A stretch of DNA of 64,000 nt, from positions 29,226,001-29,290,000 of the forward strand of contig CP136893.1 in NCBI GenBank assembly GCA_034359265.1. The letters are read 5' to 3'. A model generated the notes under the pieces. That model was not told the DNA's origin. It did not search any database and saw only the letters and a program-made list of their open reading frames with translations. Origin of the DNA: Canna indica. Taxonomy: Eukaryota > Streptophyta > Magnoliopsida > Zingiberales > Cannaceae. Positions 55,510-64,000 of this stretch are shown piece after piece. The first letter of the stretch is position 1. Each line of letters opens with the position of its first letter. Position numbers and translations under genes: made by a program.

Positions 55510-56285
55510 ACACCGATAATATCCTTCGATGAATCTGATTTCCAGGGAATTGATGAAAATCTACATGACCCTGTCGTTATCTTTGTAATTGCTGACGTCT
55601 TGTCAGGAAAGTCCTGGTAGACCAGGGGAGCTCAATCGACATCCTATTCTACTCAATGTTCAGGAAGATGCACATCGATGAAGCCTCGCTCCTCCCTTAC
55701 CACGGAGACCTCGTTTAGGTTCCAAGTTCCTCTCTAGATCGGTCGACAGGGTCGCACCCTTCTTCAAAATATTGAGAAAGAAATAGGACTTCCAATGGGA
55801 CGAGAAGTGTGAACAAGCATTCGAATAGCTCAAACACTTCCTCACCAGCCCGCCAATCTTGGGTAAGCCACAGTCGAAAGAGATATTCTTCCTCTACCTC
55901 ACGATCACGAAAAACACACTCATCTCGGTGCTAATTCAGGAATAGGGAAAAGATCAGAAGTCGATCTACTTTGTCAACAAGGTCCTCAATGGACCCAAAA
56001 CTAGATACAAAAGGCTTGAGAAGCTTGCCTTCGCCTTGGTCATCTCGGCCAGAAGACTAAGGCCATACTTTCAGAGTTGCCACATCTAGGTACGCACCGA
56101 ACAATCGACCAGGCAGGTCCTAGCAAACACCGAGCTCGCCGACAGGATAATATCCTAGTCAGTAGAGCTCTCAAAGTTCATCATCAAATACTAGCCCAAA
56201 GGTCCAATCAAGGCTCAGACACTAGCTGACTTCATCGCCGAATTCACATGCCAGGAGGGCGCACCCCCAACCAGGTCGAAACTTA
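55510..56285 (+). pseudogene. Tat protease and first RNase H, unit B
   Basis: FQGIDENLHDPVV marks the protease. At about 55735 the sequence jumps to the RT thumb (FQWDEKCEQAFE) and RNase H (SIYFVNKVLNGPKTRYKRLE, LAFALVISARRLRPYFQ). The catalytic part of RT is deleted. Several stops. Confidence 0.78.
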
Positions 56286-56289
56286 GACA

Positions 56290-56870
56290 TTGTTCGTAGA
56301 TGGCGCCTCCAACGAAAAAGAAAGTGGAGCTGACATCATTTTAGAGAATGGTCAAGGAATGGCCCTAGAACAATCCCTCTAATTTTAATTCAAAGCCGGT
56401 AACAACCAGGCGAAATACGAAGCCCTGATTGCTAGGCTAAAGCTCGCCCAAGACATGAAAGCCCAAAATTTGGTCATGAAAAACGATTCACAGCTTGTCG
56501 TATGGCAAGTTAATGGCAACTGCCAAGCAAGGGATCCTTCCCTCGAAATGTACCTCTCATTAGTACATTCTTTAGTAACTAACATCGGTAACTGTGTGAT
56601 CCAGCACCTACGTCAAGAAGAAAATACTCGAGCCGACCTATTATCCAAGCTCACTAGCACCAGGAAATCACAAAACAACTGGTCGATCATACTGCAAGTC
56701 CTTGGCCAGTCGAGCATTCAACCGGTCGACACCTCGGGTGAAGTCCAAGCAGTCGAACAAAGTACCGGCTCGAGAACCCTGTACATAATCTACCTCAGGC
56801 GAGGAGAAATACTAGAGCACACCTCCAACCCTAATAAATTCAGAAGGACGACAAGCTACTACACCTTCTA
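56290..56870 (+). pseudogene. Second (archaeal-type) RNase H, unit B
   Basis: FVDGASNEKESGADII, NNQAKYEALIARLKLAQDM, NDSQLVVWQVNGN and RQEENTRADLLSKL are the typical blocks of the extra RNase H of Tat elements. One or two stops near 56380. Confidence 0.82.
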
Positions 56871-56879
56871 GATGATCAA

Positions 56880-58005
56880 CTCTATAAAAGAGGATATTCT
56901 CAACCACTACTCAAATGCATCAGCCGACCGCAAACAAACATAGTGATGGTAGAAGTACACGACGACATCTGCGGCAATCAAATCGGAGGAAGACCCTTAG
57001 CAGCTAAGATCCTCTAGGTTGGATACTTCTGGCCAACCATGAAAACAGACTGCAGCTTATACATCAAAAGATGTGACAAGTGCTAGAAGGATTCTCCGAG
57101 GTCTCACAAAAACATCCCGAGTTGTTGCATAGCTCAGAGGTCGGTTGGGTGTTCTACAAGTGGGGGATTGACCTCCTTGGCTCATTCCCTCAAGCGCCCG
57201 GATAGATCAAATATTTCGTAGTAGCAATCGACTACTTCACCAAATGGATAGAAGTCGAACCTCTAGCCTCGATTGCGACCAAGAAGATCCAAAAATTCAT
57301 ATGGAAGAATATCATTTGTAGGTACCTAATACCTTGCGAACTCGTCGACGATAATGGAACACAATTCACACATTGACAGTTCTGAGAATTCTGCTTGGAC
57401 CTCGGCATTCGATAGCTCTTTTCATCAATTGAGCATCCACAAACCAATGACCTGGCTAGCTAGAGCGGCCAACAAGGTCATACTGACAGAACTTAGAAAG
57501 AAACTTGATCAAGTTAAGGGGCACTGGGCCGAAGAACTGCCCGAGGTGTTATGGAGCTACAATATAATCGCTCATTCATCCACTCAGGAAACTCCCTATA
57601 GGCTCGTTTATGGAGCAGAGGCTATGATCCATATCGAGACCGTAGAGCCCAGTCTCTGCATAATAGTCTTCGAGGAACATAATAATTCAGAAACCTGTCA
57701 AGCCGAGCTCGATCTCATCGAGGAAGAATGAGAACTCGCCAGAATTAGGGAAGAAGCTACGAAACTCAGAATAGCTAAGAAATACGACAAGCATGTCAAG
57801 CCGAGAAACTTCAAAGAGGGAGATTTGGTTCTGCGAAAGATCAAACTTCAAAGAAAGCCAACCGGGGAAGGGAAGCTCGCCCTGAACTGGGAAGGCCCCT
57901 AGAGAATCACCAAGGTCGTCGAAAAATGCGCCTACAGAATTGCCGAACTCTTCGAGCGAAAGCTCCCATGGTCATGGAACACGGCCTCGCTACGAGCCTA
58001 CTAAA
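56880..58005 (+). pseudogene. Tat integrase, unit B
   Basis: Zinc part (HDDICGNQIGGRPLAAKIL, YFWPTMKTDC, RCDKC), core (VAIDYFTKWIEVEPL, LVDDNGTQF) and the C-terminal NFKEGDLVLRKIK and KLALNWEGP region ending near SWNTASLRAY. Multiple stops. Confidence 0.82.
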
Positions 58006-58012
58006 GCTAAGC

Positions 58013-59300
58013 ATTCTCCCTTAAACTATAAATGGTTGGTGTTATCTTTTTCCTTCATGGAGGTTTTTCCCACATGATTTTCCCATTGTAAGGTTTTAAC
58101 AAAGCATCACCATACATAGGCCGAGTACCTCACTTGGTGGGCCACAATGTACTTTCATTTGACAGTTATTATAATATTGCCCTATACTGCTCTCCTTTTC
58201 TGCACATTCTTTTTGTGGCCAAATTATTTACAACTATCTCATAGCATGCATCAAAGGAACCTCTATGATCCCGCGACAGGCGCATTGCCAAACAACGGCG
58301 ACAACTCCTACCCTACACAACACATCAATCCTCCCTAGCCTCAGCGCCTCTCCCGGGCTCCCACACCTTCAATGACCAGAACTCAATTTTCACCAGTCTG
58401 ACTCGCTGGCCTCAGCGCCTCTCCTAGGCTCCCATGCCCTCGGCGATCAAAACTTAGTTTTCATCAGTCTAGCTCGGCGGCCTTAGCGCATCTCCTAGGC
58501 TCCCATGCCCTCAGCGACGAAAACTCAATTTTCACCAATTTCACTCGCCAGCCTTAGAGCCTCTCTCGGGCTCCCACACTCTCAGCGACCAGAACTCGAT
58601 TTTCACCAGTTTGGCTCGTCGGCCTCAGCGCCTCTCCTGGGCTCCGACGCCCTTAGTAACCAGAACTCGATTTTCACTAGTCTGACTCGTCAGCCTCAGC
58701 TCCTCTCCCAGGCTCCCATGCCCTCAATGACCAAAATTCGGTTTTCACCAATCTCTCTCGGGCTCCCATGCCCTCAGTGACCAGAGCTTGGTTTTCACCA
58801 GTCTAGCTCGTCGGCCTTAGCGCCACTCTCGAGCTCCCATGCTCACAATGACCCTAGGTGTGGTCCTACCATACGTGACCCCAAGTGTGGTTCTTGACCC
58901 CAAATACGGCCTCTGGCTTAGCCTGACTCACTCTAAATGAGTAACACTCTCAATGACCCGAAGCGCACTCCTCGCAAGCTCAGTTATCATCGTGTATGGT
59001 CCTTGGCCTCAGTGCCATCGAAGACTTGGGCTCCACGCCCTCAATGACCTGAAGTGCGCTCCTCGCGAGCTCGGTTTTCACCGAGTTTGGTCCTCGGCCT
59101 CAGCTCCATAGAAGACTTGGGCCCCACGCCCCCAACAACTTGAAGCATGCTCCTCGAAAGCTGGGGTTTCATCGAGTTTGGTCCTCGATCTCAGTCCCAC
59201 AACTCCCGGCCTCAACGCCTCTACTCCCAAATTCAAACATCTTCGAAGGGAACCTACAACTACCGAGCCGGTAACCCTAGCCTTAACTTTGTGTTTTGGT
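58013..59300 (+). repeat. Unit B 3' region with about 80-bp tandem repeats
   Basis: 58335-58850 holds about seven imperfect units of CCTCAGCGCCTCTCCxGGGC + TCCCATGCCCTCAGTGACC + AGAACTCGATTTTCACCAGT. 58850-59240 has related shorter units. Non-coding. Confidence 0.75.
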
Positions 59301-60067
59301 AGGAACACACGATGACTGTAGTCAGCAAACACAACGTCGGCACTGCACGACATATTGGCCAAAAAATGGTCGATCAACTCAACAGAAGCCAAAGACACAA
59401 TCGAAATGAAAACAAAAATGCATTTTTATTCATAAAACCCCGCAAAGGAAAGATATACATTTACAGACCGACAAAGTGCGATTTACAAGCAGAGAAATAA
59501 GTAATCGAAATATACAAGTTTCCAACATATACAGCTACTGGAGGAGAATATAATATTCTGACGATGCAACTGTGGAGAACCATTAGAGGAAAAAGGATGT
59601 ACTCTTCTCCACAACCACATCGATGTTGGACCACAAGCAGATGTCGGCACAACTTGTGACCCATAAAAGCAACAGCCTCGTGGATATGGCCTCCCAAATC
59701 AGCATCGTCAGCTAATGGCTGGACCGGTACGGAGAGGCCTACAACTAATGCCGACAAGAAGGAGGAGGCACAAGGCGGCCAAGAGCTCCCAGGAGCAAAG
59801 CTACACATCACCCCTCCCTGGCTCGCGGTGAAGGAGGCACCCACCGTGTAAGCCCTACGGTACTAACTCACCACATGCCACAGGCCACGGGTCCCCTACC
59901 ATCTCTATCGCCGTGGTTGGCCCCTCGCCTCCTTCTCTCCTTTTAAGCCCAACAGTACGAACCTACGACGATCTTTGATCTACTCACCAATCTCAGAGGA
60001 ACAGTCATCTTGGATACCATGGCAAAACTTACGCATGTAGGAAACAAAGATGCAAGGGGCTTTTATA
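59300..60067 (-). other. Antisense promoter and possible antisense ORF in the Tat 3' region
   Basis: On the minus strand TATAAAAG (60067-60060) is followed by an ATG at about 60019 and, about 30 bp on, a donor-like GTGAGTAGAT (59987-59978). Both the TATA and the donor recur in the inverted relative at 49733 and 49839. Further on is a minus frame 59844-59461 with no ATG start and no known domain. Tat elements are known to carry antisense ORFs here. Weak as a gene. Confidence 0.4.
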
Positions 60068-60410
60068 GGCCCGAGCAGAACCATCACCTTAACGATCGTT
60101 CATGACCTTCCCACTAACGGGGCCACGTTCATCGGTCAATAACTGACACTTAAGTGCCTTAGAAACTACTGATCGAATCTTCGGTCATAATTACTCTCTG
60201 TTAGAATTAATGACTGCACAGACGACGGGCACACGAAAAGGCACCCTTTCCCCCCGCGCAATCGTCGCATTTCTTCCAAAAATTAAAGGGCTACAAAGCA
60301 CTAACTCTAATTGATCTCACTGAGGTCTCCTGGTTAGCACATCAACCGAAGAGGCCAACACGCTACTTTGAGCTTGGCACGAAGTCCTCGGACTCCAACT
60401 AAGCTCGTGG

Positions 60411-60846
60411 ACTACGGAATGGACTAGCACTTTAAGTCCACCTAATTAGGCCCAGAAGAGTCCACACTCATGAATCAGACTCAAGTCAAGTCATACGGCT
60501 TAGCTCGGGGGCTCGACCCAGTCATACCAGGATACTTACATCCTCATTAATTACGAGGAATTCATTAATTACGAGCCCGACATCTCTGGGATCATCCTCG
60601 ACCCATTCTGAGCACATCCCCATGAGATTGCTGAGAGACATTATCCATCAGGCATCCCTCATTCTGCACTATATATATACACGATGCTCCTTAGGTACAC
60701 GTAGTTTCCAATTTCTATTATCCTTACTTGAAACTCATTCTTATTTGAGCGTCAGAGTATCTTTTGCAGGTCCCCTCGTTGGAGTCGCGTCTAACCAGAA
60801 GACGCGTTGGACCGCATGCACATCACCCCGACTTCAGGCAAGAACA
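60411..60846 (+). repeat. Tat array LTR 3 (3')
   Basis: Homologous to LTR 1 throughout, with a promoter-like CTATATATATACAC at about 60669. Ends in CTTCAGGCAAGAACA at 60846. The left edge is estimated. Confidence 0.75.
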
Positions 60847-60859
60847 ACACATGATATGG

Positions 60860-61379
60860 GTACGTGTTCGAATCAGCTTTTCGTACCAACTCAAACCCAC
60901 CTTAATTTAAAAGTTGTTTATTATTTTTACTCCATAGCTCCAAAATAACAAGTTGCCCTTGGAAACAACTCAAACTTAATTAAACTCAAGAATTAACTAT
61001 TTGATTAAATTTCAAAACTCCAAAGATAAGAATTTATTTCAAGCACCCACTTTAACACAATATAAACCGAGTTATTTACTTAATTGAATACAATAGCTCT
61101 AGAAATACAACTTCTTAACACAATTAAGCCGAATTATTTAATTAATTGAATACAATAGGTCTAGAAATAGAACTTCTTAGAAACATCGAAGACCAAACAA
61201 ACCAAATTTCACCTAGGATAATGAGCCCCACCCTTGAATCCAAAACTCTAGGACAAATAGAAATCATATATAATTAGTCCATATTTGACTAAGAAAACTA
61301 TCAAAATTAATTAAAAAACACCTTAATTTATTCATTTTAGTAAATACTTAAAATGAAGAAAACAATACACAAAGCGCAT
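60860..61379. other. AT-rich spacer with short direct repeats
   Basis: A unit of about 65 bp (TTAATTGAATACAATAGxTC) is repeated at about 61080 and 61140. No genes. Confidence 0.5.
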
Positions 61380-61388
61380 TAAAATCAA

Positions 61389-62594
61389 GGGTAAATTAAT
61401 AAATATATCACGATTTTTACCAAAATTTCTAAATCTATCACGACTTTTCATTTATTTCAAATGCAGGCATCAACTCCTGATTCGTTTCAATTATATCACA
61501 CCGTCAGAATTGGGTTAACTATCCCGTTAAAAAGCTGACGTGGCATCGATGATGTGTCATTAGCTATTTATTTAATATCAAAAATAAAGAGTAGCTGAGG
61601 TGGCATCGATGATGTGTCATCGGCTATTTATTTAATATAAAAAATAAAGAGTCGTCGTCCCTCCTACTTCCTCCGCTGCTGCCAAGTCGCTGTTAGCCTC
61701 CGTCGCTGTCCCTCCCACTTCCTCCGCTGCCGCTCCCACCTACAAACCCGCAACCTCCGCGCCCGTCGCTTCCCCCACAAAGTCCTCCGCCAGGCTCTCC
61801 TCCCCAGTCGGCGCTCCGTCACTCACCCCTGAAACACCCATCGAATCCATCACTCCCGTATCCTCTCCTCCAACCTCTTCAAGCCACTCGTTTTCTCCCG
61901 CTGCTGCACCCTCCATCTTCCCACCGATTGTGGCTCCTCCCACCACCGCACCAAACTCCGTTGTTCCCACTGGAGCACCAGTATATTCTCCTCCAACCTT
62001 CGCCGCTCCCGTAGGTGCACCAGCATACTCTCTTTCCACCTCTGCCGTTCCCGCCTTCGCGCCGGTCTCCTCTCCTCCGACTGCAGTTTCAGCTACGTCT
62101 CCCGTCGTCGCATCCCCAACCGTCTTCCATCTAGCGCCGACGATCTCCCCCTCCGCGATGGTTCCTGCCAGCTCCTCGTCGATCCCTCCACCCACATTGC
62201 CTCCCCCAGCGCCGATCCCTGTTGCCGCTACCACTCCTACGCCCATCGCGACTCCTCCAAAGCCCGTGGAGGTTCCAACTCCGGCACCGACGACGCCGAC
62301 GAAGGACGCTAGTCCGGCCTCTTCACCGTCCAACCTCTCCTCTCCATCGACTACCACCGCCTCTCCCGACCCCGGCGGACCCGATGAGACAGTAATTTAT
62401 TTCCTCCATAGTCCATAAGATGGATGTCAACGGTCAATGCAAGTCCTCATTGGCGGTCAATAGCTAATGACACGTCAGCTTTTTAACGAGACAGTTAATC
62501 CAATTCTGACGGTGTGATATAATTGAAACGAATCAGGAGTTGATGCCTGCATTTGAAACAAATGAAAAGTCATGATATATTCATTAATTTACCC
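61389..62594 (+). mobile_element. Pack-MULE 2 (1,206 bp) with 9-bp target duplication
   Basis: Ends GGGTAAATTAAT / ATTAATTTACCC with long inverted repeats: 62455-62594 pairs with 61389-61570, and the left arm carries an extra segment of about 30 bp near 61410-61440. The 9-bp duplication TAAAATCAA is at 61380-61388 and 62595-62603. The left arm is followed by a tandem duplicate of about 75 bp (GGCATCGATGATGTGTCAT at 61551 and 61600). The GC-rich interior has no transposase. Confidence 0.92.
61730..62418 (+). pseudogene. Captured proline-rich / arabinogalactan-like frame in Pack-MULE 2
   Basis: An open plus frame is rich in Ala, Pro, Ser, Thr and Val with AP, SP and TP dipeptides (VPTGAPVYSPPTFAAPVGAP, PVSSPPTAVSATSP, PTLPPPAPIPVAATTPTP), as in arabinogalactan or proline-rich cell wall proteins. 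No ATG opens the frame clearly, and no signal peptide or GPI tail is seen, so it is a fragment. Biased composition alone could give the same look. Confidence 0.55.
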
Positions 62595-62603
62595 TAAAAT
62601 CAA

Positions 62604-63590
62604 ATAATTCAATTGTTATTTAGGAAAATGGACCCACCATCGGGTCTAGAGCACTAAGACGAATAAATTTCATATATATTATGTTCATGTTTGAATACTT
62701 AGAACTCTCAAAATTAATTTGACAAAAAAACTTTGTTATATTCATTTTAATAAAATAAATAAATAAATGTATATAGCAATACTCTTAACACACCCAAATC
62801 GAACAAATCAAATATCATTTAGGAAAATAGACCTAATCATTGGGTCTAGAACATCATTTACATAAAGATTCATATTTAAAACATAAAAATCCGACTTACG
62901 AAAGCCCTCAAAATATTTTTTAAAGAGCAGCTCCTTTAATTCCATAGATATATAACACCTTTACTAAGTTCATAACATCGTCATAAACTCAATTACTATT
63001 AAAAAATAAATAACATTGTTAAACACTAAGTCACGTTATGAAATCGAATATAACACTATTATATTTTAAAACCTCGTTATATATCACAGTGTCACTATTA
63101 CAAATATTTGAGATTAGTCAATGATTCTTCCATTTGTTCCAGCTCAACACACACATTTGAGTTAATGAATAAAGTTCCTCTTGGACTTAGTTTGATTGAA
63201 TTGCTAGCATCATTTCTAAATTAATTTGATTCTTTGATGTAATGATTTTGACTTGTGTTCTTACTTTCCTTCTTTTGTCGGAGAAAAAGAAGAAGAAATA
63301 AAGCATATCTAGCGGACCTACTGTAACTTCTTTTTATTGAGGCAGAGTTGTTTGGTTTTTTTTGCATATAGGCTATCTTGTGTACCTGTTGTATCTTCTT
63401 TTTAATGAATGTTAGATACCTTGGAGTATTTTGTGTTGGTGGACAATGTTATTTTTGATGTATTTGGGTTAATGTTAAACTTATTTTGGAATGTTGATGG
63501 TTGGATGTGTATGTGGTTGGTTGTATACCTGCTAAGTTGTAGGTTTTGTAATTAGCGGGTGGATTATTATATTAATGAATGATTAGTTAT
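62604..63590. repeat. AT-rich spacer with diverged direct repeats
   Basis: TAGGAAAATGGACC/TAGGAAAATAGACC plus GGGTCTAGA recur at about 62628 and 62819 (about 190 bp apart), and an older relative is at about 61200. Nothing coding. Confidence 0.5.
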
Positions 63591-63599
63591 TAAATTTTA

Positions 63600-64000
63600 T
63601 ATATTTGTAATAAATTTATTCATCACGGATTCTCAAAGTTGTGGAAAAGTTCTCACATATTGTGGCAAAATCATCACTGATATTGTGGCAATAATCCAAA
63701 TTTGAAATCTTGTTAGTAGCAAATTCATTTTAATATTTAATGGCAAATGATCAAACATGTAGTGGCAAAAAATTTTGTAGCAAATTTGATGTATAATGAC
63801 AAATTTGATATAAAGCAAATTTGACATTAGCGACAAATTTCATATATTTTTGTCACGAAAAAGGTTCTAGAAATGGTAGAATAATGACAAATATTTATTA
63901 ATAAGTGGCAAAAAAATTTGCCATTAAAGATATGTGACGTCAGCAAGCCCCGTTTGCCACAATAGAGTGGAGATAGTTTGACTTTTTCGTTTGCCACTAA
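63600..64000. mobile_element. Subterminal repeat zone of another CACTA-like element (runs off the window)
   Basis: GTGGCAAA, TTTGCCAC, TAGTGGCAAA and AAATTTG units recur more than ten times in both orientations and end at TTTGCCACTA at the window edge. It resembles the repeats at CACTA ends, but its motif is different from the 30-40 kb element. The terminal CACTA is not in the window. Confidence 0.5.

Larger units (their letters stand above)
50715..60846 (+). mobile_element. Tandem array of Tat-lineage Ty3/gypsy elements (LTR-A-LTR-B-LTR)
   Basis: Three LTR copies share the block AAGTCAAGxxAGACGGCTTAG and CATTAATTACGAGG at about 50.8, 54.5 and 60.5 kb, all in plus orientation. Between the first two is a shortened unit A (gag, protease, repeats). 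Between the last two is unit B (gag end, protease, RNase H, second RNase H, integrase, long 3' region). A second RNase H after the first and a 3' region with an antisense promoter are hallmarks of the Tat/Ogre lineage. Both units lack most of RT and are full of stops. The outer edges are approximate. Confidence 0.82.

Noticed and set aside
61740..62357. Minus-strand Gly/Val/Ala-rich frame over Pack-MULE 2 as a glycine-rich protein
   Set aside because: It is the mirror of the proline-rich frame. Which strand is the captured one cannot be proved, but the plus reading has cell-wall-protein-like AP/SP/TP motifs. Kept as one feature.
63100..63600. CRISPR-like or regularly spaced repeats
   Set aside because: Eukaryotic AT-rich DNA; repeats at the right end are irregularly spaced and in both orientations, as in transposon subterminal regions.

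Overview
The window is plant nuclear DNA, most likely from an angiosperm and probably a monocot. Grounds for this: introns with GT..AG borders, plant gene families (EXO70, ITN1-like ankyrin, MAKR/BKI1), typical plant transposons, Pack-MULEs carrying GC-rich exon pieces, a badna/tungrovirus-like endogenous pararetrovirus, and a long intronless GC-rich EXO70 gene. The species cannot be named from the sequence alone. Most of the 64 kb is nested or broken mobile DNA around a few host genes.

Region by region: (1) 1-9.79 kb is a shuffled endogenous pararetrovirus (Caulimoviridae), mostly on the minus strand, with movement protein, coat protein, protease, reverse transcriptase and RNase H pieces, three leader copies with the Met-tRNA primer site, and two large palindromes. 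(2) 9.79 to about 16.4 kb is a decayed Ty1-copia element interrupted by a Sirevirus-like LTR insertion (about 10.59-12.33 kb), with a 450-bp hAT MITE in its presumed 3' LTR. (3) 16.6-17.4 kb is a MAKR/BKI1-like gene that looks 5'-incomplete. (4) 17.8-21.5 kb holds a small LTR element with a 5-bp target duplication, a CACTA-like non-autonomous element and a Tat-type gag fragment. (5) 22,425-23,256 is a Pack-MULE joining EXORDIUM-like and DUF716-like exon pieces. (6) 23.57-25.93 kb is a complete-looking three-exon ankyrin-repeat membrane protein gene (ITN1/ACD6 type, minus strand). (7) 26,866-43,416 is an L1-type LINE (minus strand, 15-bp target duplication) split by a 10,012-bp CACTA transposon (30,452-40,463, TTA target duplication). 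The CACTA carries decayed TNPD- and TNPA-like genes and three captured exon pieces of a FATB-type acyl-ACP thioesterase. (8) 43,587-44,004 is a hAT MITE. (9) 45,515-47,443 is an intact intronless EXO70 gene, probably of the H clade (minus strand). (10) 49.4-60.85 kb is a tandem LTR-A-LTR-B-LTR array of a Tat-lineage Ty3/gypsy element with dual RNase H and a promoter-like antisense region, preceded by an inverted fragment of a relative carrying a third hAT MITE. (11) 61,389-62,594 is a second Pack-MULE with a proline-rich, arabinogalactan-like open frame. (12) 63.6-64.0 kb looks like the subterminal repeats of another CACTA element running off the window.

The working host genes are probably only the ankyrin gene and EXO70, with MAKR possibly functional. 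Both gene families belong to plant stress and immunity or membrane trafficking, but nothing here links them functionally. The most noteworthy material is the virus: its gene order, with an extra 3' ORF behind a splice acceptor-like site, resembles the tungrovirus plan, and its palindromes with convergent viral promoters could produce double-stranded RNA. The most noteworthy transposon material is the two-gene Pack-MULE chimera and the FATB exons inside the CACTA element.
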